A stretch of 64,000 nucleotides of DNA, from positions 1 to 64,000 of the forward strand of contig JAFKLY010000006.1 in the NCBI GenBank assembly GCA_017304655.1, in the 5' to 3' direction. A program made the position numbers and the translations under genes. Below are positions 54,853 to 63,572 of the stretch, piece by piece. The notes beneath the pieces were generated by a model. That model was not told the origin of the DNA. It did no database searches and saw only the letters and a list, made by a program, of their open reading frames with translations. Positions within the stretch are counted from its first letter, which is position 1. Every line of letters starts with the position of its first letter. The DNA is from Sphingomonas sp. (GTDB lineage Bacteria > Pseudomonadota > Alphaproteobacteria > Sphingomonadales > Sphingomonadaceae).

Positions 54853-55206
54853 GTGATATCGATATTGATCGTTGAAGACGAAGTGATGATCGCGCTGGCG
54901 CTCGAGAACATGCTGGCCGATCTCGGTTTCCACAAGGTAGAGCACGCCATATCGCTGGAAGAGGCGCTGGCGGCGGCGGCGCTTGGCCCCGACTGCGCCA
55001 TTGTTGATTACAAGCTGGGCCACGAAACGGCCGAGCCGCTCTTGCGGATGCTTGATGCGCGCGCGATCCCGTTCATTCTGGTGACCGGCTATGATGACAG
55101 GGCGCTGAAGTCGATCGCGGACGCGGGATGGCCTTTGCTTACGAAGCCGACGCTGCCAGAGGCACTGAGCAGCGCGCTTGACCGGCTGGGAATTCGCGCG
55201 GCCTGA
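54853..55206 (+). CDS. Single-domain response regulator
   Basis: A 117-residue CheY-like receiver with no output domain. Acidic residues are in ILIVEDEVMIAL (Glu8, Asp9), the phosphorylation site is Asp52 in CAIVDYKLG, the Thr switch is in ILVTGYDD and the Lys in LLTKPTLPE. The start GTG 54853 follows GGGAG. It must act by binding another protein or as a phosphate sink. No histidine kinase is adjacent. The divergent Crp/Fnr regulator is the nearest partner candidate, which is inference. Confidence 0.87.
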   Translation: MISILIVEDEVMIALALENMLADLGFHKVEHAISLEEALAAAALGPDCAIVDYKLGHETAEPLLRMLDARAIPFILVTGYDDRALKSIADAGWPLLTKPTLPEALSSALDRLGIRAA

Positions 55207-55351
55207 GGGGCGCGCCGGCGCAGCAGCTTTAATGTGCGGTGTTTTCCCCGTTTTTCGGGCGTTTCCTTCCATCTGCGACAAGGCGATCTCCATCCGGTGA
55301 CTTGACTTTCGCAACAATGCTGCGCAAAATACCTACTCTGATAGGAGACGG

Positions 55352-56269
55352 ATGCGCATGACCTTGATCGCCACACCCATTACGCCTCGATTCGGCGCGG
55401 AGATTTCGGGTGTCGACATCAGCAAGCCTCTTGATGCCGAGACCGTGCAGGCCCTGATTGCCCAGCAGGATAAGTGGGGCGTGACCGTCTATCGCAACAC
55501 CGGCCTGAACGATGAGAGCCAGATCGCCTTCGCGCGCAATTTCGGTCATCTGGAGAGCCTGCCACCGCGTGAGGGGCGACCGCGTCTGTACCTGTTCAAC
55601 GCCGGCAACCTGAATGCCCAGGGCGAGATCAATCGGGATCCTTCCGCACTGACCTATCGCAAGGGCGACATGATCTTCCATTCGGACTCGTCCTTCATGG
55701 ACATGCGCACCAGCTATTCCATGCTGCGCGCCGTGGAAGTGCCCGCCTCGGGCGGTCCGACCGAATTTGCCGATACCCGCTCGGCCTATGACGACCTGCC
55801 GCAGGAGGTGAAGGACAAGATCGAGACTCTCGAGTGCGAGCACAGCCTGTGGTGGTCGCGCAAGCAGGGTGGCGCGGAGATCACGCACGAGCAGATCATG
55901 GAACGGCACCGGCCCATCCACAAGATGGTCCATGTCCATGCCGGTTCCGGCCGGAAGGTGATCTACACCGGATCGCACTGCTACAAGGTAGTCGGCTGGA
56001 GCTGGGAAGAGAGCCGCGAGCTGATCGATTATCTGAACGCGCATGCCACCCAGCCGCAATATGTCATCTCCGTCGACTATGCGGTGGGCGACATGGTGAT
56101 CTGGGACAATCTGAGCTGCTTCCATCGCGGGGCGGGCTTCGACTGGAACGAGCGTCGCGACATGCGCCGCGCGACCGTGCGCGAGGCGCCGGCGCGGGAG
56201 GGCGAGGACGATCCGTTCGGCGAGCTGTTCCGCTCCGCGCCGCAGATCGCGCCGGCCAGGGCGGGCTGA
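55352..56269 (+). CDS. TauD/TfdA-family Fe(II)/2-oxoglutarate dioxygenase
   Basis: A 305-residue dioxygenase. The iron site is H-x-D in MIFHSDSSFM (about residue 111-113) with the distal His in LSCFHRGAGF; the 2-oxoglutarate Arg is in RDMRRATVREA. It starts TPITPRFGAEISGVDISKPL, the common TauD/TfdA opening. Such enzymes release sulfite from sulfonates or cleave phenoxyalkanoates and related ethers; the substrate is not given by sequence. AGGAG lies upstream. An AraC-type regulator follows 43 nt later and may control it. Confidence 0.88.
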   Translation: MRMTLIATPITPRFGAEISGVDISKPLDAETVQALIAQQDKWGVTVYRNTGLNDESQIAFARNFGHLESLPPREGRPRLYLFNAGNLNAQGEINRDPSALTYRKGDMIFHSDSSFMDMRTSYSMLRAVEVPASGGPTEFADTRSAYDDLPQEVKDKIETLECEHSLWWSRKQGGAEITHEQIMERHRPIHKMVHVHAGSGRKVIYTGSHCYKVVGWSWEESRELIDYLNAHATQPQYVISVDYAVGDMVIWDNLSCFHRGAGFDWNERRDMRRATVREAPAREGEDDPFGELFRSAPQIAPARAG

Positions 56270-56312
56270 ACCCAGGCCTGACAGGGTGGCGGCGCGATGA
56301 TATAAGGATTGC

Positions 56313-57068
56313 ATGACGAGGGGTCGGGCGAAGCTCGCGATTTCCCAGGGCTTGAGCCTTTGGGTGCTGGAGGCCGGTGACGGCTTTGGCGATGCCGACG
56401 TCCATGCACATCATGCGATCCAGATCACGCTATGCCTCACAGGCGCGCTCAGCCTGATTGGCCGGGACGGTCGGGTCGAGGCGCAAACGATTGCTGTCGC
56501 ACCGGACGCGCCGCATCGCATCGTTGCGCATGGCATGCTGCTGTTCCTGTTCGTCGAGCCGGAGAGCCGGGCCGGGCGGGCGCTTTGCGCTAGGCTTTTT
56601 GCGCAGCGGGATGTGGTTGCGCTGGATGCGGCGCACCTGTTTGCGCTTGCTGCTCCATTGCGCGAGGCCTTCAGCGCGGGCTTGCCGACCGCAGTGCTGC
56701 TGGCCACCGGGCAAGACCTGCTCGATACGCTGGTGCCGGGCGGCGAAGGGGCAGCGCCCGATCCGCGCCTGCCGCCGATCCTCGCGCACCTCGCAGATCA
56801 CCCGGACGATACGCTGGTCCGGGCGGCCGCCGCGACCGGGCTGTTTCTCTCGCCCAGCCGCCTTCGGCACCTGTTTGTCGAGCAGACCGGTCTGCCGTTC
56901 AAGACCTACATGGTCTGGCTGCGGCTGGTGCGGGCGCTGCAGGTCTATGCGCAGGGGCAATCGCTGACCGAAGCCGCCCATGCAGCCGGCTTTGCCGATT
57001 CGGCGCATTTCAGCCGTGTCTTCCGACGCACGTTTGGTCAGCCGGCGACGACGCTCACGCGACTTTAG
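56313..57068 (+). CDS. AraC-family transcriptional regulator
   Basis: A 251-residue activator. An N-terminal cupin-like sensing domain (HAHHAIQITLCLTGALSLIG) is followed by two helix-turn-helix motifs, VRAAAATGLFLSPSRLRHLF and LTEAAHAAGFADSAHFSRVF, ending FRRTFGQPAT. It starts 43 nt after the dioxygenase stop on the same strand, suggesting a regulator-enzyme pair. A GTG or TTG start cannot be excluded, but ATG 56313 fits the domain limits. Confidence 0.87.
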   Translation: MTRGRAKLAISQGLSLWVLEAGDGFGDADVHAHHAIQITLCLTGALSLIGRDGRVEAQTIAVAPDAPHRIVAHGMLLFLFVEPESRAGRALCARLFAQRDVVALDAAHLFALAAPLREAFSAGLPTAVLLATGQDLLDTLVPGGEGAAPDPRLPPILAHLADHPDDTLVRAAAATGLFLSPSRLRHLFVEQTGLPFKTYMVWLRLVRALQVYAQGQSLTEAAHAAGFADSAHFSRVFRRTFGQPATTLTRL

Positions 57069-57136
57069 CCCTTGCGTTCAAGCCTGCCTCCGGCGGAGCG
57101 CCTATCCGGGTCTCCTCATCTGACAGGAGACATGAA

Positions 57137-57253
57137 ATGACGGATGTGACCAACAAAACCCGCGCCGCGATCACCAGCGACCGCTGCTCTCCCGACTGCC
57201 GCTGCACGGCCTGCACCTGCGGCGACAACTGCCGCTGCGCTCGCCGCGACTGA
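57137..57253 (+). CDS. 38-residue cysteine-rich peptide, metallothionein-like
   Basis: The short frame gives MTDVTNKTRAAITSDRCSPD followed by CRCTACTCGDNCRCARRD. Seven cysteines lie in 18 residues (C17, 21, 23, 26, 28, 32, 34) with C-x-C and C-x2-C spacing, the pattern of a metal-binding peptide. AGGAG (57125-57129) is 7 nt before ATG 57137, so translation is well supported. It is too short for most gene finders. The spacing resembles no family I can name, and binding of Zn, Cd or Cu is an inference from cysteine content. It lies between the AraC regulator and a PEP-CTERM gene. Confidence 0.7.
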   Translation: MTDVTNKTRAAITSDRCSPDCRCTACTCGDNCRCARRD

Positions 57254-57430
57254 GCCGGATCTGCGCGAACGCGTCGGCCGCACCCGCGTGCCGGCGCGTC
57301 GTTGCGTCCTTTTGGGGCAGTAAGGTCAAAGCGGCACGCCTGCCTAACAGGCTTTGTCATTTGTTGCCCCCCGGCGCCGACTGCTAAGCGGCGGCGTCGG
57401 CAGTTTCGCCGGAATGTGGGGACTGACAGA

Positions 57431-58159
57431 ATGACTTCGACCATCGTTGCGCGCGCTCTGGCACTGGGCGCGCTGATGTTTGCTTCGGCGCAGGGCCAGG
57501 CGGCCAATTTGCTGACCAATGGCGGTTTCGAGCAGCCGGATATCGGCGGCTATCTGTTCCTCAATCCGGGAAGCACGACCATCACCGGCTGGACCGTCGG
57601 CGCGCAGGCCGGCAGTGCGGCGGGCACGCAGGTGCAGTTCACGGATAACAGCGCCTTCGCCAGCTACGGCGTGGTCGGCTCAGAAGGGGGTCAGTTTCTC
57701 GACCTGACGGGCGGCGTGGGCCGTGGCGGCGGCGTGGTGAGCGATGGCTTCGCGACGCTCGCGGGCGTGCAGTACAGCGTTGCCTTCGATCTGGGCGCCT
57801 TCTTCGTCCGCAATGCGGGCTCTTATGGCGACGCGACGGTCGATCTCTTCATCGACGGGGCGCTTGTCCAGAGCTTCACCAATGTGATGAGCCTCTCGGG
57901 CGTCGGATCGGATTGGGAACGCAAGGTCTACAGCTTCACCGGCACCGGCGCGGCCATGACGATCGGCCTTTACTCCAGCCTCTCGACAAGTTCGAGCAAT
58001 CTGGGCGTGGGGCTCGACAATGTCGTGGTCGAGCAACTCGCTACGCCCCCCGTGTCAAGCGCGGTGCCCGAGCCGGCAAGCTGGGCTTTGATGATCGCCG
58101 GCCTGGGCGCGGTGGGCGTGTCGATGCGTCGTCGCCGCACGGCCTTGGCCTTCAGCTGA
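57431..58159 (+). CDS. PEP-CTERM-anchored exported protein
   Basis: A 242-residue secreted protein. The signal peptide MTSTIVARALALGALMFASA ends near GQAAN. The mature part starts LLTNGGFEQPDIGGYLFLNP, resembling the DUF642/choice-of-anchor type carbohydrate-binding beta domain. The C-terminus VPEPASWALMIAGLGAVGVS followed by MRRRRT is a full PEP-CTERM signal, recognised by exosortase. Such proteins belong to exopolysaccharide or biofilm surfaces. ATG 57431 is preferred because it gives the signal peptide. Confidence 0.88.
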   Translation: MTSTIVARALALGALMFASAQGQAANLLTNGGFEQPDIGGYLFLNPGSTTITGWTVGAQAGSAAGTQVQFTDNSAFASYGVVGSEGGQFLDLTGGVGRGGGVVSDGFATLAGVQYSVAFDLGAFFVRNAGSYGDATVDLFIDGALVQSFTNVMSLSGVGSDWERKVYSFTGTGAAMTIGLYSSLSTSSSNLGVGLDNVVVEQLATPPVSSAVPEPASWALMIAGLGAVGVSMRRRRTALAFS

Positions 58160-58174
58160 CGCGCGCTTGTGCAA

Positions 58175-58198
58175 GCCGGGGCACGCGGGTGTCCCGGC
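58175..58198 (+). terminator. Hairpin after the PEP-CTERM gene
   Basis: GCCGGG-G-CAC-GCGG-GTG-T-CCCGGC forms a 9-bp stem with one internal G/T opposition, 15 nt after the stop. No U-tract follows. Confidence 0.5.
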
Positions 58199-58534
58199 GG
58201 ATCGCGGTCCGGCGGTCCGTCGCAGGTCCCTTGCGCCCGGTCGGTCAGGCGCTAACCTGCGAGGGTCGAGGGCGAAATGCCCCGCTCGGGTCAGGCATAT
58301 TGCGCGCCGCATCATGCGTTCTGCGCATGTGCGCATTTTGTTTTTCGATAAAATATGTTGCTTTACAGCAACTTATGACGACCAGGCTGCTTTAATTGCA
58401 GGCCGCGTTCGAATTTTCTGTTGCGACGCACAAAAAAATCTGATTCCATGTGAATGTGACATAACGGGCGCTTAAGCTGCCGGTAACCAAAGGCGGCGCA
58501 TTGTCCCCCATGCCACATGACAGATGGAGGCATT
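58199..58534. other. Gap before the 183-residue gene
   Basis: No gene is supported. A hairpin GTTGCT-TTAC-AGCAAC lies at 58357-58372 in an AT-richer stretch that probably holds the promoter of the next gene. Confidence 0.45.
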
Positions 58535-59086
58535 ATGGGTCAGGTTGGAAAGCCGACGGACGGAGCCATCACTCTCGCGGAGTTGCGGGAGTTTGCATCC
58601 TTCCCTGCTGCCACCCAGCGGTACATTCGCCGCTCGCTGGACATCGCCTTTCACCGCGGCGCGCCGATGGAGACATGGGGTCGCGACGTGGTCGAGGAAG
58701 CGAGCATTCGCGCCCAATCCCGGATTTACGGCCGGCTCGACGAGATCAAGGCCCGCGTGCCCGACGATAGCGGGCTCGACCAGATCGAGCCGTTCATGGC
58801 GCCGTTGGTGTCCGTCTCCGCCTTCGATCTCGGCCAAAACCGGCTGAACAGCTTCTCGGCCTATCGCTTCCTCTATGAGCGGCTGATCGGTGCCGGTGCG
58901 CGGCCCTGGTTGCCTGGCGCGTTCTGCGCGGCCGCCAGCCTGCCGCATCTGCATCCTGAGCGGCGGCGCCACTTGCTGCAGTCGATCAGCGAGGCTGCAG
59001 CCACCGCCGCGGGCTGGTCCTCGCGCGAGCCGACCTTCTTCCCCGAATGGGTGGAGAAGGTGGACATCAGCAAAGCCCCCAACTGA
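58535..59086 (+). CDS. Hypothetical protein
   Basis: A 183-residue soluble helical protein (LAELREFASFPAATQRYIRR, later LYERLIGAGARPWLPGAFCA). ATG 58535 is preferred because GGAGG lies 4-8 nt upstream; ATG 58517 lacks a ribosome site. No domain was recognised. The Arg-rich N-terminal helices and the pattern of Trp/Pro in the C-terminal part do not point to a function. It stands alone between the PEP-CTERM gene and a convergent methyltransferase. Confidence 0.6.
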   Translation: MGQVGKPTDGAITLAELREFASFPAATQRYIRRSLDIAFHRGAPMETWGRDVVEEASIRAQSRIYGRLDEIKARVPDDSGLDQIEPFMAPLVSVSAFDLGQNRLNSFSAYRFLYERLIGAGARPWLPGAFCAAASLPHLHPERRRHLLQSISEAAATAAGWSSREPTFFPEWVEKVDISKAPN

Positions 59087-59196
59087 CAAGTTCCCGAGCG
59101 ACGGGAGGATTGGGCGGTGCCACCGAGCGCCGCCCTTTTTCGTCTGTGCGTTCCAGACACTGGCGAGCCGGGGCAGCTCAGCGCCTCATGTGACCG

Positions 59197-60048
59197 TCAC
59201 CAGAAGAAATCGTCGATCGCGATGTCCGGATGGGGATATTCGAAGCGGTTGTGGCTCATCGGCAGATACATGCCCTCCGGCTTGCCGGCGAGGAAGTAGT
59301 TGCCGCCGTAGCGATTGGGCTTGAGCAGTTCTTCCTGGAACTGGTTGTAGACGGAACCGATCGCAAGATACTCGAATTCGCCGCCGAAGACGCCGAACAG
59401 CGCAGCGTCGATGAACCGCGCCCCTTGCGGCATGCCGCGCAGATGCGTGTCCTGCGCCATGATTCCGTGCAGCCGGTCCTGCACGAATGACAAGGTGCCA
59501 AGATCGCGGATGACTTCCTGAAAGACGTGGGAGCCATCGAGTTGGACGAGAATGCGCTTCGCAACCTGTTCGGGAAGGAGAACATCGCGAACATAGGTCG
59601 GCAAATCGCCGTGAAAGAGGCGGACCCGGTCAGCCACCGAGGGGAACGAGCGGATCATCCGCTCATAGCTGAACAGCAGACAGCGCTCATTGATGTCGAT
59701 CAGAACCAGCTCCTGCTGGGTATTTGCGATCACACCTGCGAGAATGACCGCTGAACCGCCCATGTAAACACCGACTTCGACAAGGCGGTCGACCTGATCG
59801 ATGGTGTCCGTGGCGATCGAAAACATGTCGTAATAATATTTGGCGGTACACTGGTCCTCGAAACCATCCTGCACTTTGATGGCCGAAACAAGAGACCTGA
59901 ACGCCGGATCGCCGAACGAGAATTGCGTCAAATCCGCGCGATGACCGCTCAGGATCGGGATATCGAGCAGCGTGTGAAGTTCGCCAAAGGGTCGCGCGCG
60001 CAAGCTGGGATCAGGCTGGATGAAACCAGCAAATGGCGTAACGGTCAT
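59197..60048 (-). CDS. Class I SAM-dependent methyltransferase-like protein
   Basis: A 283-residue protein with the Rossmann glycine-rich motif RLVEVGVYMGGSAVILAGVI and motif II LVLIDINERCLLFS, the pattern of methyltransferase family 24. A DLPTYVRDVL segment and VQLDGSHVFQEVIRDLG (acidic post-IV motif) follow. The target is unknown; small-molecule or sugar methylation in surface glycan synthesis is common for the family. ATG 60048 is 5 nt after the smc stop, so it is likely cotranscribed with smc. Confidence 0.72.
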   Translation of the reverse strand: MTVTPFAGFIQPDPSLRARPFGELHTLLDIPILSGHRADLTQFSFGDPAFRSLVSAIKVQDGFEDQCTAKYYYDMFSIATDTIDQVDRLVEVGVYMGGSAVILAGVIANTQQELVLIDINERCLLFSYERMIRSFPSVADRVRLFHGDLPTYVRDVLLPEQVAKRILVQLDGSHVFQEVIRDLGTLSFVQDRLHGIMAQDTHLRGMPQGARFIDAALFGVFGGEFEYLAIGSVYNQFQEELLKPNRYGGNYFLAGKPEGMYLPMSHNRFEYPHPDIAIDDFFW

Positions 60049-60053
60049 GTCTC

Positions 60054-63000
60054 TTACTCCGCTGCGACCAGCTCTTCGGCGGCCTGAAGGTCGACCGAGA
60101 CGAGGCGACTGACGCCCTGCTCGATCATGGTGACGCCGAACAGGCGGTGCATGCGGCTCATCGTCACGGCATTGTGAGTGACGATGAGGTAGCGCGTCGC
60201 GGTATCCTGCACCATCTGGTCCAGCAGGCCACAGAAGCGCTCGATATTGGCGTCGTCGAGCGGCGCGTCGACCTCGTCCAGCACGCAGATTGGTGCCGGA
60301 TTGGTTAAAAATAGTCCGAAAATAAGGGCGACTGCGGTGAGTGCCTGTTCGCCGCCGGAAAGCAGGGTGAGCGTGGTCAGGCGCTTGCCGGGCGGCTGAG
60401 CGAGAATCTCGAGCCCTGCTTCCAGCGGATCATCGCTTTCGATCAACTCCAGCCGGGCGCTGCCGCCCTGAAACAGGGTGGTGAACAGCCGCTGGAAATG
60501 GCCATTCACCGCCTCGAACGCAGCGAGCAGGCGCTGGCGCCCCTCGCGATTGAGGTGGCCGATCGACCCGCGCAGCTGATTGATCGCCGTGTTGAGCTCG
60601 TCGCTCTCGGCGCGGCTCTTCGCCTGCGTCTCCTCAAGCTCGGCCAGCTCCGTGGCGGCAACGAGATTGACCGGGCCGATGCGCTCGCGATCCAGCACCA
60701 GCTTGTCGTGACGCGCCTGCTCGTCCGCCGCCGGGCCAACCTCGTCGCTGGAAAAGCCGAGCTTTGCGGGCAGCACGGGCGGCGGGCAGCCGAAGCGCTC
60801 GCCGCATGCCTGGCCGATGTCCTTGCGCCGGGCGATGGCATGGTCCGCGCGCGCCAGCGCACCGGCGCGTGCCTCTCGCGCGGTCGAAAGCGCTTCGTTG
60901 GCGTCGGCGAGGGCCTTTTCGGTCGTGGCGAGCGTCGTTTCAGCGGCCGCTTCCTGCGCGCGCATCTGTTCGGCGCGCTCTGCCTCTTCCCGCGCCTTGG
61001 TGCCCAGTGCCTCGAGCTCTGCCGTAAGCTGGTTCGGCCGGCCGCGCACGACAGCCAATTCCTCGGTCAGGGCTTCGGCGCGGCCCTTCATCTCGGAGAT
61101 GCGGCGGGCGGCGTCCCCCGCGCGCGCCTTCCAGCCGGAAATTTCGGCACGGATAGCCTTGGTCCGCTCCTCATCGCTCCCGACCGCGCGTTCGACCATC
61201 GCCTGCTCGGTCTGGATCCGGCCGATTTCAGCGCGGCAGGCCTCGGCGGCGCTCTTGAACATCGCAACCTCGGCACTGGTCTCGTCGCTTTTCGGCAAGG
61301 CGTCATGGGCGGCCTGCGCCTGCGCCACGTCCTGCTCGGCGGCGGTTTGGTCGGTTGCCGCTTCCCCGGCCCGCCGGTCGAGATCGGCGCGGCGACCCGC
61401 AACCCGCTCCAGCATGGTCGCGACTTCGCCTAGCGTGCGATCGGCCGCGCGCAGGGCCTCTTCTGCACTCGTCGCCGCGTTGCGGGCCGTGCGTTCCTCG
61501 GCATTGGCTTCGCGCAAGGCGTTTTCGGCCGTGACCAGCGCCCGCTCGGCTGCGCTGACGGCGGCGAGCACGGTGGGGCGCTCCTTGGCGATGGCTTCCA
61601 GCCGGTTGAGGCGGATGAGCCGTTCGGCCGCTGCCACGCCGCCCTCCTCGACCAGGAACCCATCCCAGCGGCGCAAGCGCCCGTCCAGTGTGACAAGGCG
61701 CTGGCCGACATGGAGGGACTGGCCATTGTCGGTCGCCGTGACGGCGATCTGCGCGAGGCGCCGGGCCAGAGCCTCGGGCGCCTTGACGCGCGCGGACAGC
61801 GGTTCGCAGCCGTCAGGCAAGGGCGGGTCGAGCGCCATGATGGGGGCGCCGGCCCAGCGCGCCTTGCCGCTCTCGCCGGTGCCGGCCTGAAGATCATCGC
61901 CCAGTGCAGCGGCAAGGGCGCGCTCATAGCCGGGCTCAACGCTGATCCGGTCAATGGCGCGCTCGCCGCTGCCATGGCCTTCCAGTCCCTTGGCGAGCGC
62001 TTTGGCTTCACTGTCGAGCGCGGCGGCGGTTGCGCGCGCGGCGGCGAGGGCGCGCTGCTCGGCGGCGACGGCCTCGGTCTGTATGTCGCGTGCCTGCGCG
62101 GCGGCGGCGATCCGCGCGTCGGCTGCTGCGCGGGCCGTCATTGCCGCGTCCTTCGCCTGTTCCGCGGCGCTTTGCCGTTCGGCGAGCGGTGCGGGGTCCG
62201 GCAAAGCGGCGAGCGCCTGAGCGATGCGATCACATTCTGCCGTGGCGCGTGCGAGCTTCTGCCGCGCGGCGACCAGCCCGGCTTCGGCCACGCGCCGCTC
62301 GGCCTGCTCGCCGGCAAGCCGCACCATCGCCTGCGCCAGGCTCACCTCGGTATCGCGGCTGGTGCGCTCCGCCTCAGCGAGGCGCGCGACGAAGCCGGGC
62401 AGCGCGGCCCTGGCTTCCTTCATCCGCGCCGTCAGCGTGGCGTCCTCGGCCTGGAGCGTCTCGATGGCCGTCACGGCATCGAGCGCCAGCGCGCCCTCGC
62501 GGTCCTGATCCTCCGCCATGCGCGCAAGCTGGGATTCGAGCTCGGCGATACGGCGGACGAGCGTGTCCCGCTCGGCGGTCAGGCGCTCCAGCCGGAAGCG
62601 CGCTTCCGCCGCAGCCTCGCGCGCGCTGTTGGCGCCGACACGGGCCTTGGCCAATGTCTCGACCGCAGCCTGCGCATGGGCGGCAGCGCCAAGCTGGGCT
62701 TCCTGCGCCTTGCGGACGAGCCCTTCCGCAATCTCGGCGTCCTGCGCGGCGCGATCGGCCGCCTGTGCGGCTTCGCGATGGCGGGCGAACAGCACGCGGC
62801 CTTCGGCGAGGATGATCTTTTCGCTCAGCTCGGTGTACCGCTCGGCGGCGCGGGCCTGACGGCGCAACGCGGCGGCGCGCACGTCCATCTCCGCCAGAAT
62901 GTCGTCGAGCCGGGCGAGGTTGAGCGAGCTGGCCTTGAGCTTCTGCTCGGCATCCTTGCGCCGCACATGCAGGCCGGCGATGCCTGCCGCTTCTTCTAGC

Positions 63001-63500
63001 ATCGCGCGGCGCTCTGCCGGCTTGGCGGCGATGACAGCGGCGATTTTGCCCTGGCTCACCAGCGCGGGGCTGTGCGGTCCCGTGGCGGCGTCCGCGAAGA
63101 TCAGCGAGACATCCTTGGCGCGCACGTCCCGCCCATTGGCGCGATAGGCGCTGCCGGCGCCCCGCTCGATGCGGCGAACCACTTCCAGCTCGCCATCCGC
63201 GCCCAGCTCGACCGAGGGCAGCACCGTGCCCGGCGGTTGCAGGGCCAGCAGGCTGACCTCGGCAAAATCGCGTGCGGGGCGGGAGGCGGTGCCGGCAAAG
63301 ATCACATCGTCCATGCCGCCGCCGCGCATGGACTTGGGGCTGGATTCGCCCATCACCCAGCGGATGGCCTCCAGCAGATTGGACTTGCCGCAGCCATTCG
63401 GGCCGACAATGCCGGTCAGGCCTGGCTCGATGCGCAACTCGGTCGGCTCGACGAAACTTTTGAAGCCGGTGAGTTTGAGGCGGCGCAACTGCATGCCCAT
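60054..63500 (-). CDS. smc: Chromosome segregation ATPase SMC
   Basis: A 1148-residue condensin ATPase. It starts MGMQLRRLKLTGFKSFVEPT with Walker A GIVGPNGCGKSNLLEA and the SMC phrase SPKSMRGGGMDDVIF. Long coiled coils rich in Ala, Glu and Arg surround a hinge near residues 520-640. The C-terminal head has TLLSGGEQALTAVALIFGLF and Walker B CVLDEVDAPLDDANIE. Length and order are normal. The methyltransferase-like gene follows after 5 nt. Confidence 0.96.
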   Translation of the reverse strand: MGMQLRRLKLTGFKSFVEPTELRIEPGLTGIVGPNGCGKSNLLEAIRWVMGESSPKSMRGGGMDDVIFAGTASRPARDFAEVSLLALQPPGTVLPSVELGADGELEVVRRIERGAGSAYRANGRDVRAKDVSLIFADAATGPHSPALVSQGKIAAVIAAKPAERRAMLEEAAGIAGLHVRRKDAEQKLKASSLNLARLDDILAEMDVRAAALRRQARAAERYTELSEKIILAEGRVLFARHREAAQAADRAAQDAEIAEGLVRKAQEAQLGAAAHAQAAVETLAKARVGANSAREAAAEARFRLERLTAERDTLVRRIAELESQLARMAEDQDREGALALDAVTAIETLQAEDATLTARMKEARAALPGFVARLAEAERTSRDTEVSLAQAMVRLAGEQAERRVAEAGLVAARQKLARATAECDRIAQALAALPDPAPLAERQSAAEQAKDAAMTARAAADARIAAAAQARDIQTEAVAAEQRALAAARATAAALDSEAKALAKGLEGHGSGERAIDRISVEPGYERALAAALGDDLQAGTGESGKARWAGAPIMALDPPLPDGCEPLSARVKAPEALARRLAQIAVTATDNGQSLHVGQRLVTLDGRLRRWDGFLVEEGGVAAAERLIRLNRLEAIAKERPTVLAAVSAAERALVTAENALREANAEERTARNAATSAEEALRAADRTLGEVATMLERVAGRRADLDRRAGEAATDQTAAEQDVAQAQAAHDALPKSDETSAEVAMFKSAAEACRAEIGRIQTEQAMVERAVGSDEERTKAIRAEISGWKARAGDAARRISEMKGRAEALTEELAVVRGRPNQLTAELEALGTKAREEAERAEQMRAQEAAAETTLATTEKALADANEALSTAREARAGALARADHAIARRKDIGQACGERFGCPPPVLPAKLGFSSDEVGPAADEQARHDKLVLDRERIGPVNLVAATELAELEETQAKSRAESDELNTAINQLRGSIGHLNREGRQRLLAAFEAVNGHFQRLFTTLFQGGSARLELIESDDPLEAGLEILAQPPGKRLTTLTLLSGGEQALTAVALIFGLFLTNPAPICVLDEVDAPLDDANIERFCGLLDQMVQDTATRYLIVTHNAVTMSRMHRLFGVTMIEQGVSRLVSVDLQAAEELVAAE

Positions 63501-63572
63501 GGCTCAGCCGCGCTCCCGGCGCGCGAGCGCGCCCGGAAAAAAGGCTCGAAGCGTCGCGCCCCCGTCAGTCAA

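Noticed and set aside
55229..56314. A 361-codon minus-strand frame opposite the TauD-type dioxygenase
   Set aside because: The dioxygenase motifs are on the plus strand; the opposite frame is a shadow.
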